Source: Pseudomonas sp. HMWF032 (GTDB lineage Bacteria > Pseudomonadota > Gammaproteobacteria > Pseudomonadales > Pseudomonadaceae). From it: a stretch of DNA of 64,000 nt. A program made the translations under genes and the position numbers. The notes below the pieces were generated by a model. It was given only the letters and a program-made list of their open reading frames with translations, did not search any database and was not told the origin of the DNA. The stretch is taken from positions 446,983 to 510,982 of the forward strand of contig NZ_QAIG01000005.1 of NCBI RefSeq assembly GCF_003060885.1. Reading direction: 5' to 3'. Positions within the stretch are counted from its first letter, which is position 1. Every line of letters starts with the position of its first letter. This document shows, one piece after another, positions 13,070 to 21,312 of this stretch.

Positions 13070-13099
13070 ACAAAGGCCGCTCATGCGGCCTTTGTTTTA
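13070..13099 (+). terminator. Rho-independent terminator of hemE (possibly bidirectional)
   Basis: Stem AAAGGCCGC / GCGGCCTTT with loop TCAT and a following GTTTTA, 14 bp after hemE. The reverse strand also reads into an A/T-rich flank, so it may also terminate the opposing cytochrome gene, which ends at 13112. Confidence 0.85.
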
Positions 13100-13111
13100 T
13101 CTGCGTGTTGC

Positions 13112-13441
13112 TCAGGGCTTACGCAAATCGCGCACAGCTTTTACCAGCGCCAGCTGTTCGGCTTCGCTGAGTGTGTCGGCGTAACCGGGCATGGCACCTG
13201 GACCTTCCTGAATGGCGTCGAGGATGTCACGGTCACTGTTGTTGTCCTGCCATTTGGCCTTGCTCAGGTTCTGCGCAAAGTACAACCAGCCGCGCATGGT
13301 GTTGGCGCGGCCGTCTTCGGCGTGGCATTTGGCGCAATGTTGTCGATACAACGCTTGGCCGTCTACGTCAGCCAGTGCGGGTACGCTACCGATCAGGGTC
13401 AATGCCATAAACAGGCCGATCAGGGAGCGCTTATTTGACAT
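13112..13441 (-). CDS. Periplasmic monoheme cytochrome c
   Basis: 109 residues with a clear signal peptide (cut after VPALA). One heme attachment site CAKCH lies at about residues 36-40 and a distal methionine in GAMPGYADTLSEAEQ, fitting a class I cytochrome c (cytochrome c5/c551-like). Such proteins shuttle electrons in the periplasm; the partner is not shown by the context. Its start overlaps the end of the upstream hypothetical gene by 11 bp, so the two are probably co-transcribed. Confidence 0.85.
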   Translation of the reverse strand: MSNKRSLIGLFMALTLIGSVPALADVDGQALYRQHCAKCHAEDGRANTMRGWLYFAQNLSKAKWQDNNSDRDILDAIQEGPGAMPGYADTLSEAEQLALVKAVRDLRKP

Positions 13442-13874
13442 TGGCGAGGTTCCCTTTAAGTGCTACGCCTGCCATCAATGCACCGGCGTGGCATTCATAC
13501 TTTTGGCTGTCTTTGTACTCAACGTGTTTGTAGTTGCTGGCGATATCCACGACCGCATTGGCCCCAGCAGCCTTGGCTGCTTTTTGCAGATGAACTAAGG
13601 CGGATTGCAAAGCCCAGTTGCAGGCGGCTTGATCGCTTTTGTTAAAAGCGTTGGTCTTTTTGCTGGTGGTTACACCGGCCTTAAGCACACTGCTCGACCC
13701 TGCCGGTTGGTTTCCTGCCAGGTAGAACTTAACACTGCCGTCGAGTCTGCCCGCACTCAGTGCTTCCTGAACGACTGCGTCAAACGGCAGAAAGTGGGTG
13801 GTGTCACGGGCCTGGCTGATGGCGGGGAACAAGCTGGTGCAGGCTGCTACGAGAATCCAGGATTTGGCGTTCAT
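13431..13874 (-). CDS. Secreted hypothetical protein ('excinuclease ATPase subunit'-type misannotation family)
   Basis: 147 residues from the internal ATG (MNAKSW...), chosen because it starts a signal peptide ending in ISQA. Seen: three cysteines in the mature part (AACNW, YECHAG), a repeated small-residue core AAKAAGANAVVDIASNYKHVEYKD, and a glycine-rich end AGALMAGVALKG. Proteins of this look are often labelled 'excinuclease ATPase subunit' in Pseudomonas and Shewanella. Nothing here resembles an ATPase or UvrA, and a periplasmic location is likely. Function unknown. Confidence 0.7.
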   Translation of the reverse strand: MNAKSWILVAACTSLFPAISQARDTTHFLPFDAVVQEALSAGRLDGSVKFYLAGNQPAGSSSVLKAGVTTSKKTNAFNKSDQAACNWALQSALVHLQKAAKAAGANAVVDIASNYKHVEYKDSQKYECHAGALMAGVALKGNLANVK

Positions 13875-13958
13875 GGGGCGCTCCTTGTTATGAGGCTTTC
13901 TGGGGACTGCTTGTGAGTTGCGCAAAAGGGGATATCACCACAACCGGTGTAATCCAGC

Positions 13959-13993
13959 TGTTTTAAACCTAGCAGGGGCGACGTGCAGCAGAC
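13959..13993 (+). repeat. Diverged partial copy of the 33.6-kb intergenic repeat
   Basis: 35 bp matching 29 of 35 positions of 33669-33703 in the same orientation (TGTTTT ... GCAGCAGA). It lies between the secreted hypothetical gene and the 3' end of the aryl polyene operon. The 131-bp gap holds nothing else I can identify. Confidence 0.5.
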
Positions 13994-14005
13994 ATTGCAC
14001 AGTCC

Positions 14006-15241
14006 TCAGCTCCAGCGTTTAAAGATCAGCGACGTATTCACTCCGCCAAAGGCGAAGTTGTTATTCATCACGTACTGGTGGTTCATCTGGCGGAATTCAC
14101 CGCGCAGGTAGTCGAGTTCGCCACAGGTCGGATCGACCGTGTCCAGGTTCAGGGTCGGCACATAGCTGTCGGCGTTCATCATTTCGATACTGAACCAGGA
14201 CTCCAGCGCGCCGCAGGCACCCAGGGTGTGGCCGAAGTAGCTCTTCTGCGAGCTGATCGGCATCTGGCTGCCGAACAGTTCCTGGGTCGCCAGGGTTTCC
14301 GCGACGTCGCCCTGGTCGGTGGCGGTGCCGTGGCCGTTGACGTAACCGATGGCGGAAGGCGCTAAACCGGCATCCTGCAGCGCCAGCTCCATCGCCCCGC
14401 GCATGGTCGCCTGCACGGGTTTGGTGGCGTGTTGGCCGTCGGCGTTGCAGCCAAAGCCGACGATTTCGGCGTGGATGGTCGCGCCCCGCGCCAGTGCATG
14501 TTCCAGCTCTTCCAGCACCAGGATGCCGGCGCCTTCACCGATCACCAAACCATCGCGGCCGCTGTCATAAGGGCGCGGTGAGGTGTGCGGCGCGTCGTTT
14601 TTCAGGCTGGTGGCATAGAGCGCATCGAAGACCATGGCTTCGGTGGGGCACAGTTCCTCGGCACCGCCGGCGAGCATCATCGGCAGGCGGCCGAACTTGA
14701 TCGCTTCATAGGCGTAGCCGATACCCTGGCTGCCACTGGTGCAGGCGCTGGAGGTGGGGATCAGGCGACCCTTGAGGCCGAAAAAGATGCTGATATTGGC
14801 GGCCGTGGTGTGCGGCATCATGCGGATATAGGAGTTGGCATTGAGGCCGTCGGCCACTGAGTTGAGCAGCATATTGCCGAATGCCTTGATCTCGTCGGTG
14901 CTGCCGGTGGAAGAGCCGCAGGCCACGCCCATACGACCGTCCTTGATCGACTCGTCACCGAGCAGGCCGGCATGTTCCAGCGCGCGCTCGGCGGCGTACA
15001 CCACCAGCTTGGAGACGCGGCCCATGCTGCGGGTCTGTTTGCGGTTCCAATGCTTGGGGGTGACGAAATCGTCCACCGGGCCGCCGAGGCGGGTGTTCAG
15101 TTCGCTGAACCTGTCCCATTCGTGCATGTAGCGGATGCCACTTTTGCCGGCTCTAAAGTTGGCTTGAATCGTCGACCAGTCGCTGCCCAGCGAGGTCACC
15201 CCGGCCATGCCGGTGACTACCACCCGTTTGCATCCGTTCAT
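14006..15241 (-). CDS. apeR: Aryl polyene ketosynthase (ApeR-like, FabF family)
   Basis: 411 residues from the ATG that overlaps the upstream stop as TGATG; a GTG two codons earlier is possible. Thiolase-fold beta-ketoacyl-ACP synthase II-type enzyme with a complete Cys-His-His set: Cys167 in SSACTSGSQ, His in NGHGTATDQGD, and His in YFGHTLGACGALE. Condenses malonyl-ACP units onto a growing ACP-bound chain. It is the last gene of the operon, matching the position of ApeR in described aryl polyene clusters. A housekeeping FabF role is unlikely because of the neighbours and the lack of fabD/fabG/acpP. The symbol is inferred from order and family. Confidence 0.85.
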   Translation of the reverse strand: MNGCKRVVVTGMAGVTSLGSDWSTIQANFRAGKSGIRYMHEWDRFSELNTRLGGPVDDFVTPKHWNRKQTRSMGRVSKLVVYAAERALEHAGLLGDESIKDGRMGVACGSSTGSTDEIKAFGNMLLNSVADGLNANSYIRMMPHTTAANISIFFGLKGRLIPTSSACTSGSQGIGYAYEAIKFGRLPMMLAGGAEELCPTEAMVFDALYATSLKNDAPHTSPRPYDSGRDGLVIGEGAGILVLEELEHALARGATIHAEIVGFGCNADGQHATKPVQATMRGAMELALQDAGLAPSAIGYVNGHGTATDQGDVAETLATQELFGSQMPISSQKSYFGHTLGACGALESWFSIEMMNADSYVPTLNLDTVDPTCGELDYLRGEFRQMNHQYVMNNNFAFGGVNTSLIFKRWS

Positions 15242-15987
15242 CAGCACAACCCACCGTTCACCGCGAGGACCTGACGGGTAATGTAGGCCGCCTCCTCGGA
15301 CATCAGAAAATTCACCGCACCAGCCACTTCTTCCGGGGTGCCCATACGTTGCGCCGGCACCATCTTGAGGATTTCCTCGATGGGTACATCGGCATCGAGA
15401 ATTTCGGTATCGATCAGTCCGGGTGCGACGCAGTTGACCGTGATCTTGCGCTTGCCCAGCTCGATCGCCAAGGCCTTGGCGGCACCGATGATGCCGGCCT
15501 TGGAGGCGCTGTAGTTGACCTGGCCGCGGTTGCCAATCAGCCCGGATACCGAAGTGATGCAGACGATGCGTCCGGCCTTGCGCCGTCGCACCATAGGCAT
15601 GGTCAACGGATGCAGCACGTTATAGAAACCGTCCAGATTGGTGCGCATGACGATGTCCCAGTCGTCCTCGCTCAGCGCCGGGAAAGCACCGTCGCGGGTC
15701 AGGCCGGCATTACACACGACCCCATAATAGGCGCCGTGCCGCTCGACATCGGCCTCCAGCGCCGCGCGGCAGGCGGCGCGGTCGGACACGTCGAACTGCA
15801 GAATGCGCGCCTGCTGGCCTAGCTCAAGGATCTGCGCGTGCACCGCTTCGGCTTCCTCGCGGCGGGCGCGGCAATGCAGCACGATGTCATAGCCGCTTTT
15901 GGCCAGGCGCAGGGCAATCGCCCGGCCGATGCCACGGCTGGAGCCGGTGACCAGTATGGTTTCGCGCAGGGCTGCTGTTTCGCTCAT
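15241..15987 (-). CDS. apeQ: 3-oxoacyl-ACP reductase of the aryl polyene pathway (ApeQ-like)
   Basis: 248-residue short-chain dehydrogenase of the FabG type. The nucleotide site TGSSRGIGRAIA starts near residue 14 and VCNAG lies near 91-95. The catalytic set is probably Ser146, Tyr159 and Lys163 (NYSASKAG). It should reduce the 3-keto group after each condensation, using NADPH (Arg-containing HCRARREE after beta-2 fits NADP). Start overlaps the upstream gene by 4 bp (ATGA). Cluster position matches ApeQ. Confidence 0.88.
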   Translation of the reverse strand: MSETAALRETILVTGSSRGIGRAIALRLAKSGYDIVLHCRARREEAEAVHAQILELGQQARILQFDVSDRAACRAALEADVERHGAYYGVVCNAGLTRDGAFPALSEDDWDIVMRTNLDGFYNVLHPLTMPMVRRRKAGRIVCITSVSGLIGNRGQVNYSASKAGIIGAAKALAIELGKRKITVNCVAPGLIDTEILDADVPIEEILKMVPAQRMGTPEEVAGAVNFLMSEEAAYITRQVLAVNGGLC

Positions 15988-16448
15988 GGCTGAGTTTCCT
16001 GAAATTCTTCCTGAAGGTAGCTGTCCACCTGGGGGGGGCGGAATACGTTAAGCCGGGCCAGGGCCTCGATGCCGGGACCGCGCAGCTGGCATTCGAACAC
16101 GCCCATGCCGTTATCATCCTGCAGCGAGCGGCTCGCATGGATATGCAGCTCGGCTCCGGCCGGGAAACGTTCGACATTGCACTCGTACTTGCGTGTACCG
16201 AGCAGAAAGCCCAACTCCACCGGCTCGCCGCGCAGGCGCGCCTGGCAGCCGGCGTAGGCCGCCACGCTCTGCGCCATCAGCTCGATGCCGACCCAGGCCG
16301 GCAGGCTGCCGTCCTTCAGGTTGAACAGGCCGCCGTTGCGGATGGTCAGCTGGGTTTCGATGTCCTCGTCGCCAAAGCGCAGCACCTGATCGATCAGGAT
16401 CATGTCACCGGCGTGGGGGATCAGTTCGGCGATTGGCCATTGGTTCAT
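15984..16448 (-). CDS. apeP: 3-hydroxyacyl-ACP dehydratase, hotdog fold (ApeP-like)
   Basis: 154 residues with the FabA/FabZ-like start LIPHAGDMILIDQVLRFG, whose His is the probable catalytic residue. The hotdog helix follows (GIELMAQSVAAYAGCQARL). It would remove water from 3-hydroxyacyl-ACP to leave the conjugated double bond. ApeP is reported to pair with ApeI in characterised systems; here the ApeI-like partner is fused to the AMP ligase (28303-29970). Starts and stops overlap both neighbours by 4 bp. Confidence 0.82.
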   Translation of the reverse strand: MNQWPIAELIPHAGDMILIDQVLRFGDEDIETQLTIRNGGLFNLKDGSLPAWVGIELMAQSVAAYAGCQARLRGEPVELGFLLGTRKYECNVERFPAGAELHIHASRSLQDDNGMGVFECQLRGPGIEALARLNVFRPPQVDSYLQEEFQETQP

Positions 16449-17686
16449 GTGTGTCTTCCCGGCGCTTCATTGCGCGTGTTATCCGCTTCATTCGCCAGCT
16501 CTTCACCTAGGAGCAGGCTGATATTGTTGCCGCCAAAGGCGAAGGAGTTACTCATCAGCCGGCGCGGGCGGTTGTTGCTCAGCGATGTGCCGGGCGCTAC
16601 CAGATTCAGCGCCGGCAAGGCCGGGTCAGCTTGGCCGTCCCACAGGTGCGGGGGTAGCAACTGCTGCGGGTTGTAGGCGCTCAAGGTCAGCCAGCAGAAA
16701 GCCGCTTCCAGCGCCCCAGCCGCGCCCAGCGTATGGCCCACCAGGGATTTACTTGATGAACAGGGCACGCCGTGCGGAAAGATCGCCTGCACCGCGTGGC
16801 TTTCCATGGCGTCATTGTGGGGGGTGGCGGTGCCATGCAGGTTCAGATAGTCGACCTGATCCGCGCTGATCCCGGCCGCCGCCAGAGCTTTGCGCATGGC
16901 TGCCTGGGCACCGAGGCCTTCGGGCTGCGGCGCGGAAATATGGTGGGCGTCTGAGCTGGCCCCGCCGCCGAGTAAGCTGATGGCGAGTCCGGCATTGTCC
17001 AGGGGGTTTCTGCTCATCAAGAATACGGCCGCGCCCTCGCCGATATTGATGCCGTTGCGGTTTCGCGAAAATGGGTTGCAGCGTTCGGCCGAGACCGCCT
17101 CAAGCGCATAGAAGCCGTTCAGCGTGAGGCGACACAGGCTGTCCACCCCTCCGCAGATGACCGCATCACAGAGGCCGAGATTGAGCAGTCGCTGGGCGCT
17201 GAGCAACGCCCGCGCGCCTGAGGTGCAGGCGGTGGAAATACCGAAGCACGGTCCGCTGAGGCCCAGCCAGTCGCTCAGGAAGTTTGCGGGTGCGGCCAGT
17301 TCCTGTTGAGCGTAGTCATAGGATTCCGGTAACTGCCCGTGCGTAAGAAATTGGGTAATGCCTTGGCTGGCTTCTTCGATGCCAGAGGTACTGGTGCCTA
17401 GCACCACGCCAATACGCGCGGGCCCGAAGCGTTTGATGGCCGTGCGCAGTTCGGGTTCGATTTCCTGCGCGGCAGCCAGCAGCAACTGGTTGTTGCGGCT
17501 TGTCGGGCGTCCGGGCAGCGATGGCAGTGCGCCGGGCACGGCGCCAACCGTGAGAACACGCTCATTGACCCAGCCGTTTTGCGGACGCATCCCGTGGTCA
17601 TCGCCATTGAACAGCGCTGTTGCTACCGCCTGTTTGCCTTGGCCAAGGGCGCAGTTGAGGCCCAGGGCTGAGAGGTATGCGGCCAT
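16445..17686 (-). CDS. apeO: Aryl polyene ketosynthase (ApeO-like, FabF family)
   Basis: 413 residues. Active-site Cys154 in STACTSGARALL, His in LHGTATPHNDAME and His in VGHTLGAAGALEA are all present. In studied clusters ApeO forms a heterodimer with the chain-length-factor-like ApeC, which here is the first gene of the operon. Overlaps ApeP by 4 bp and the upstream lipoprotein stop by 1 bp. It is only moderately similar to the other ketosynthase at the operon end, so the two are not a recent duplication. Confidence 0.85.
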   Translation of the reverse strand: MAAYLSALGLNCALGQGKQAVATALFNGDDHGMRPQNGWVNERVLTVGAVPGALPSLPGRPTSRNNQLLLAAAQEIEPELRTAIKRFGPARIGVVLGTSTSGIEEASQGITQFLTHGQLPESYDYAQQELAAPANFLSDWLGLSGPCFGISTACTSGARALLSAQRLLNLGLCDAVICGGVDSLCRLTLNGFYALEAVSAERCNPFSRNRNGINIGEGAAVFLMSRNPLDNAGLAISLLGGGASSDAHHISAPQPEGLGAQAAMRKALAAAGISADQVDYLNLHGTATPHNDAMESHAVQAIFPHGVPCSSSKSLVGHTLGAAGALEAAFCWLTLSAYNPQQLLPPHLWDGQADPALPALNLVAPGTSLSNNRPRRLMSNSFAFGGNNISLLLGEELANEADNTRNEAPGRHT

Positions 17687-18186
17687 CAGGGTGCCTTGTC
17701 GTCAGGGAGAGGGCTGACCTGATAGATCAGATCGGGTGAACGGTTCAGGGTGAAATCCAGCGGCGCACGGTAACGGATTCGCCACTGTGGGTTAAGCCAG
17801 CGGGTGCCGTCTGCATCAAGTCGCCAGTGGTCAACCGGATACTGTCTGGGCAGTTGCGCGTCGGGCGTGAGGGCAAACAGCAGCGCGCTGAACAACTCGC
17901 GGGCTTCGGCGTTGGGCGGCAACAAGCCGTCGTTCTGCCACTGGCCGGCGCGCAACACCTGGCGTGCGAGGGGAACGCCGAGCGGGTCGAACAACGACGC
18001 GCGCAACCCCTCCGGCTCGTTCTGCAGCACCAACCACCAGGTTTGCTGGGTGGCGACCTGCTGACGCTGCACCTGCAGGGCCAGCGGTAACGCCACCACC
18101 AGCGCAGGTGACGGGGCCAGCAGTGGCGTCTGCGCGGCGCAGGCCGCGAGCAGCAGGCACAGGCCGATAAGCCAAGCATGGCGCAT
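17686..18186 (-). CDS. Outer-membrane lipoprotein, DUF3261 type
   Basis: 166 residues with a lipoprotein signal peptide and lipobox LLAAC (Cys16). The rest is a beta-rich domain with repeated strand patterns (QQTWWLVLQNEPEGLRASLF ... WLNPQWRIRYRAPLDF). DUF3261 lipoproteins occur regularly in aryl polyene clusters, at the position called apeN as I recall. With the LolA-like protein and the MMPL exporter it likely helps place the polyene lipid in the outer membrane. That role is inferred from context. Confidence 0.8.
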   Translation of the reverse strand: MRHAWLIGLCLLLAACAAQTPLLAPSPALVVALPLALQVQRQQVATQQTWWLVLQNEPEGLRASLFDPLGVPLARQVLRAGQWQNDGLLPPNAEARELFSALLFALTPDAQLPRQYPVDHWRLDADGTRWLNPQWRIRYRAPLDFTLNRSPDLIYQVSPLPDDKAP

Positions 18187-18911
18187 CAGCTGCGTGGTTC
18201 CAGCGGCTTGCGCGCCACCACGTTGACCAGGGTTTCATGGCGTTGGCCGACCGGCTTGGGTTTCATCAAACCCCAGCGTTCCAGCAGGCCGAAGTCCTTG
18301 GCGCGGCTCCACCACAGGTAGGGGTAGGAGACATTCTTGGCATCGAACGCGAAGCCCTGGCCGCGCAGCATGTTCAGATAGCCTTCGGCGCTTTTTTGCA
18401 CCTGCATGGGGTGGCGGAACAGCCAGCGGATCACCCAGGTGTCGATGTAGTACTGGGTCGACTCGGCAAACAGCAAGTAGCCTCCCGGCTTGAGCACGCG
18501 CCAGAACTCGGCCAGGGCCTGTTCCTGCTCGACCAGGTGGTGGAAGGTCTGGTGACAGAACAGCAAATCAACGCTGGCATCGGCCAGGTCGATGGCCGCG
18601 CAGTCGCTGGCGATCAGTTGCACCTCCAGGCCCAGGCGCGTGGCCTCGGCACGCGAGCACTCGAGGCTGTGCGGATCGGCATCCAGACCGATTATCCGCG
18701 CGGGCTTGAACGCCTCGGCGAGCAAGCCGAACGACTTGCCCTGGCCACAGCCGGCATCCAGCAACACCGGTGACTCGGGTAGCGCAGAGGTGAACAGGCC
18801 GCGCAGGTCATTGATCGCCACGCGCAGCACATGGTGCTGCCAGACGTGGCTCTGCAAGAACCAGAAACCGAAGCGAGTTTCTTCGACGTAGGTAGCAGCC
18901 GGGTTGTGCAT
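18186..18911 (-). CDS. SAM-dependent methyltransferase (ApeB-like)
   Basis: 241-residue class I methyltransferase. Motif I is LLDAGCGQGKSFGLL near residues 50-64, with an acidic residue after beta-2 (IIGLDADPHS) and a post-motif DLLFCHQTFHHL. The FHHL/LKPGGYLLFAES segment resembles UbiE-type enzymes. In aryl polyene clusters a methyltransferase decorates the aromatic head group (O- or C-methylation); which position is methylated here cannot be read from sequence. Starts 12 bp downstream of the flavoprotein gene. Confidence 0.78.
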   Translation of the reverse strand: MHNPAATYVEETRFGFWFLQSHVWQHHVLRVAINDLRGLFTSALPESPVLLDAGCGQGKSFGLLAEAFKPARIIGLDADPHSLECSRAEATRLGLEVQLIASDCAAIDLADASVDLLFCHQTFHHLVEQEQALAEFWRVLKPGGYLLFAESTQYYIDTWVIRWLFRHPMQVQKSAEGYLNMLRGQGFAFDAKNVSYPYLWWSRAKDFGLLERWGLMKPKPVGQRHETLVNVVARKPLEPRS

Positions 18912-18923
18912 AAATATCCTTAT

Positions 18924-20168
18924 TCAGTGAGCAGCGCAGACTTCAGCCAGCACCCGCAGACGGCGTTTGGGTTCGGCGACGTAGGGATTGTTCTGGTCCC
19001 AGGCGTAGCCGGCAAGAATCGAGCTGATCATGCGGCGAATCTCCGGCTGGGCTTTCTCGAAATAGATCACGTCCTGAAAGCTGCCGTCGTACCAGCCTTC
19101 GACATACACGCGGAAAGTGTCGACGCCGCGCTTGAGTGGGATGGCAAAGTCCTGTTCCCAGTCCACCGTCTCGCCGCGTAGTTGGCGGTGCAACAGGCCG
19201 GCGGCCATGCTCGCCGAGCGCATGGCGATGGTCACCCCGGAGCTGAACACCGGGTCGAGGAACTCCGCCGCATTGCCGAGCAGAGCAAAACCTGGGCCGT
19301 GCAGGGCTTTGACGTTGGCCGAGTAGCCGCCGATGGTACGCGCCGGGGTATCCCATACGGCGTTTTTCAGCACCTTGTGCAGGCTGGGTGTCTCTTCGAT
19401 AAATTGCTTGAGGCAGGCGTCCAGGTCGGCCGGACGACCCTGATAGCGGGTGGCATCGGCGACCACGCCCACCGAGCAGCGGCCGTTGCTGAACGGGATG
19501 GTCCAGAACCACACATCGCGCAAGGTCGGGTGAGTGGTGATGAGGATTTTTTCGCGGTCGAAACCGCTGCCCTCGCTGCGGTCCTCAACATGGGTAAACA
19601 CCGCCTGGCGTACGGGGAAACTCGACGGCGTGTCGAGGTCGAGCAGGCGTGGCAGCACGCGGCCGTAGCCGCTGCCGTCGAGGACGAAGGCGCATTCCAC
19701 CTGATACTCATGGCCATCGGCGAGGCGGCGTACCGAGAGGCGCGGGCAGTCGCCGCTGAAATCAACGGCGAAGATTTCCTCTTCGTAGCGGATTTCCACA
19801 CCCTGCAGTTCGGCTTGATCGGCCAGCAGCTTGTCGAAGTCGGCCCGCAGCACCTGATAGGTTGAACCCTGCCCCTGGGTGAAGGTGTCGCGGAAATCGA
19901 ATTCGGTATAACGCTCACCCCAACCAAAGGCTGCGCCATGTTTGGTCTGAAAGCCGGCGGCACGTACGGCGTCGAGCATGCCGGCTTCTTCAACGAAGTC
20001 CAGGCAATGCGACAGCAGGCTCTCGCCAATCGAAAACCGTGGGAAGCGTTGGCGCTCCAGCACCAGTACGTCATGGCCGTTGCGTTTGAGCAGCGCCGCG
20101 GCGATTGCCCCGGAAGGGCCGGCCCCGATAACGACGACTTGGCGTTGTTCGACTTCAAGAGACTTCAT
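18924..20168 (-). CDS. FAD-dependent oxidoreductase, flavin halogenase-like
   Basis: 414 residues from the ATG giving MKSLEVEQ, which overlaps the upstream gene by 14 bp. The N-terminal Rossmann motif VVVIGAGPSGAIAAALL is followed by RFSIGESLL. The tract FQTKHGAAFGWG contains a lysine at the position used by variant-A flavin halogenases. The halogenase signature WxWxIP is present as WFWTIPFSNG. It could halogenate the aryl ring (xanthomonadins are brominated) or be a non-halogenating reductase/monooxygenase of the same superfamily. No flavin reductase gene is nearby. Confidence 0.7.
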   Translation of the reverse strand: MKSLEVEQRQVVVIGAGPSGAIAAALLKRNGHDVLVLERQRFPRFSIGESLLSHCLDFVEEAGMLDAVRAAGFQTKHGAAFGWGERYTEFDFRDTFTQGQGSTYQVLRADFDKLLADQAELQGVEIRYEEEIFAVDFSGDCPRLSVRRLADGHEYQVECAFVLDGSGYGRVLPRLLDLDTPSSFPVRQAVFTHVEDRSEGSGFDREKILITTHPTLRDVWFWTIPFSNGRCSVGVVADATRYQGRPADLDACLKQFIEETPSLHKVLKNAVWDTPARTIGGYSANVKALHGPGFALLGNAAEFLDPVFSSGVTIAMRSASMAAGLLHRQLRGETVDWEQDFAIPLKRGVDTFRVYVEGWYDGSFQDVIYFEKAQPEIRRMISSILAGYAWDQNNPYVAEPKRRLRVLAEVCAAH

Positions 20169-21312
20169 GGCGGCTTCTTGCCTCGTTAATGGCATGGGTG
20201 GCTGGGCGCGTGCCGAGCAGGGCTGGCAGCAGTGTGGAAAACAGGCTCATCAGCAGCAAGCTGAAATACACCAGGGCATCGATCAACTGCAATTGCAGCA
20301 GCAGGTTGAGGAAGACGATTTCGGTCAGCCCGCGAATATTCAGCAGCAGGCTTTCCTGCCATTTGATCTGGCTTGAGGCCGCCGGGTCGGCCCAGTGCAG
20401 GCCCAGCCAGCTGCCCAGTACCTTGCTCAACACCGGCAGCACCAGCAGCGCGCCGAGGTAGAGCCAGGAATAGTGCGCGCCGATGTTGTGGAAATCCACG
20501 CGCAGCACGCCGTAGGTGAGAATTAGCGGCACTGCCAGGCCATTCAACAGCAACTTCCAGTGACGCGCCGGCAATGGCAGACGAAACGGCTGCTTGAGCC
20601 AGGCCAGGCACAGCATATAAGCGATGCCGAACACCAGGGCGTTGAGCCCCAGTTGCTGGAACAGCAGCATCAGGGCAAAGAACGGCAGGCTGTAGAGCAG
20701 GCCGTGACGCAGTTTCAGCGCGCGCAGAAGCAGCGGCAGGCCGGCGGCCAGCAGCGGCCAGAGCAACGTGGCCGGGTTGCTGCTGCCCTGGGCCAGGCCG
20801 AACAGGCTCCAGCACATAAAGTCCATTAGGATGGCCGCGTGCAGCAGGCGTTTGGTCGCTTCCAGCGGGTAGCCGATGCTCTGCAGAAACAGGTACAGCA
20901 CCGGGATTGCGGTGATCGAAAACAGCAGGCCGATGCCCACCGCGCTCAACCAGTCGCGCTCGCCGGGCAGCAGCCAGACCGCGCAGGCCAAACCGGCCAG
21001 CATCGGCACCAGGAAGCTCGGCAGGGCGATCTTCAGGCAGGCAGCATTCACCTCCAGGTCGATCACATCACTGAGGATGTAGCCCAGCAGCAACGCGAAA
21101 CACAGGCCGTAGGCCAGGTTCAGCCATTCCGGCGCGAGCAGCTGCTTGGCGCTGAGCTGCCAGTGCGGCTCGACCCACAACAGTAGCAACGCCGGAATAG
21201 CCAGGCTGGCGACCAGCAACTGACCGACGATGGGAATCAAGCGGCGGCCGCCGACCCAGGCCACCAGCGCATAGAGCGCCAGGGCCAGCAGCCAGAACCC
21301 GATAACACTCAT
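20155..21312 (-). CDS. CPA-family cation/proton antiporter-like membrane protein
   Basis: 385 residues, hydrophobic throughout with about 11-12 predicted membrane segments. The pattern (pairs of helices, GIGLLFSITAIPVLYLFLQS in mid-protein, a C-terminal GLTEIVFLNLLLQLQLI) resembles CPA2/KefB-type sodium or potassium/proton exchangers without a TrkA domain. Its gene sits between the exporter and the flavoprotein with overlaps on both sides, so it is part of the operon. A role in ion balance or pigment export is a guess. Confidence 0.6.
   Translation of the reverse strand: MSVIGFWLLALALYALVAWVGGRRLIPIVGQLLVASLAIPALLLLWVEPHWQLSAKQLLAPEWLNLAYGLCFALLLGYILSDVIDLEVNAACLKIALPSFLVPMLAGLACAVWLLPGERDWLSAVGIGLLFSITAIPVLYLFLQSIGYPLEATKRLLHAAILMDFMCWSLFGLAQGSSNPATLLWPLLAAGLPLLLRALKLRHGLLYSLPFFALMLLFQQLGLNALVFGIAYMLCLAWLKQPFRLPLPARHWKLLLNGLAVPLILTYGVLRVDFHNIGAHYSWLYLGALLVLPVLSKVLGSWLGLHWADPAASSQIKWQESLLLNIRGLTEIVFLNLLLQLQLIDALVYFSLLLMSLFSTLLPALLGTRPATHAINEARSRHEVS

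Noticed and set aside
14006..17686. Housekeeping fatty acid synthesis cluster (fabF/fabG/fabZ)
   Set aside because: Two ketosynthases with a chain-length-factor homolog, ammonia-lyase, exporter and LolA-like genes fit aryl polyene synthesis; fabD, acpP and plsX are missing.
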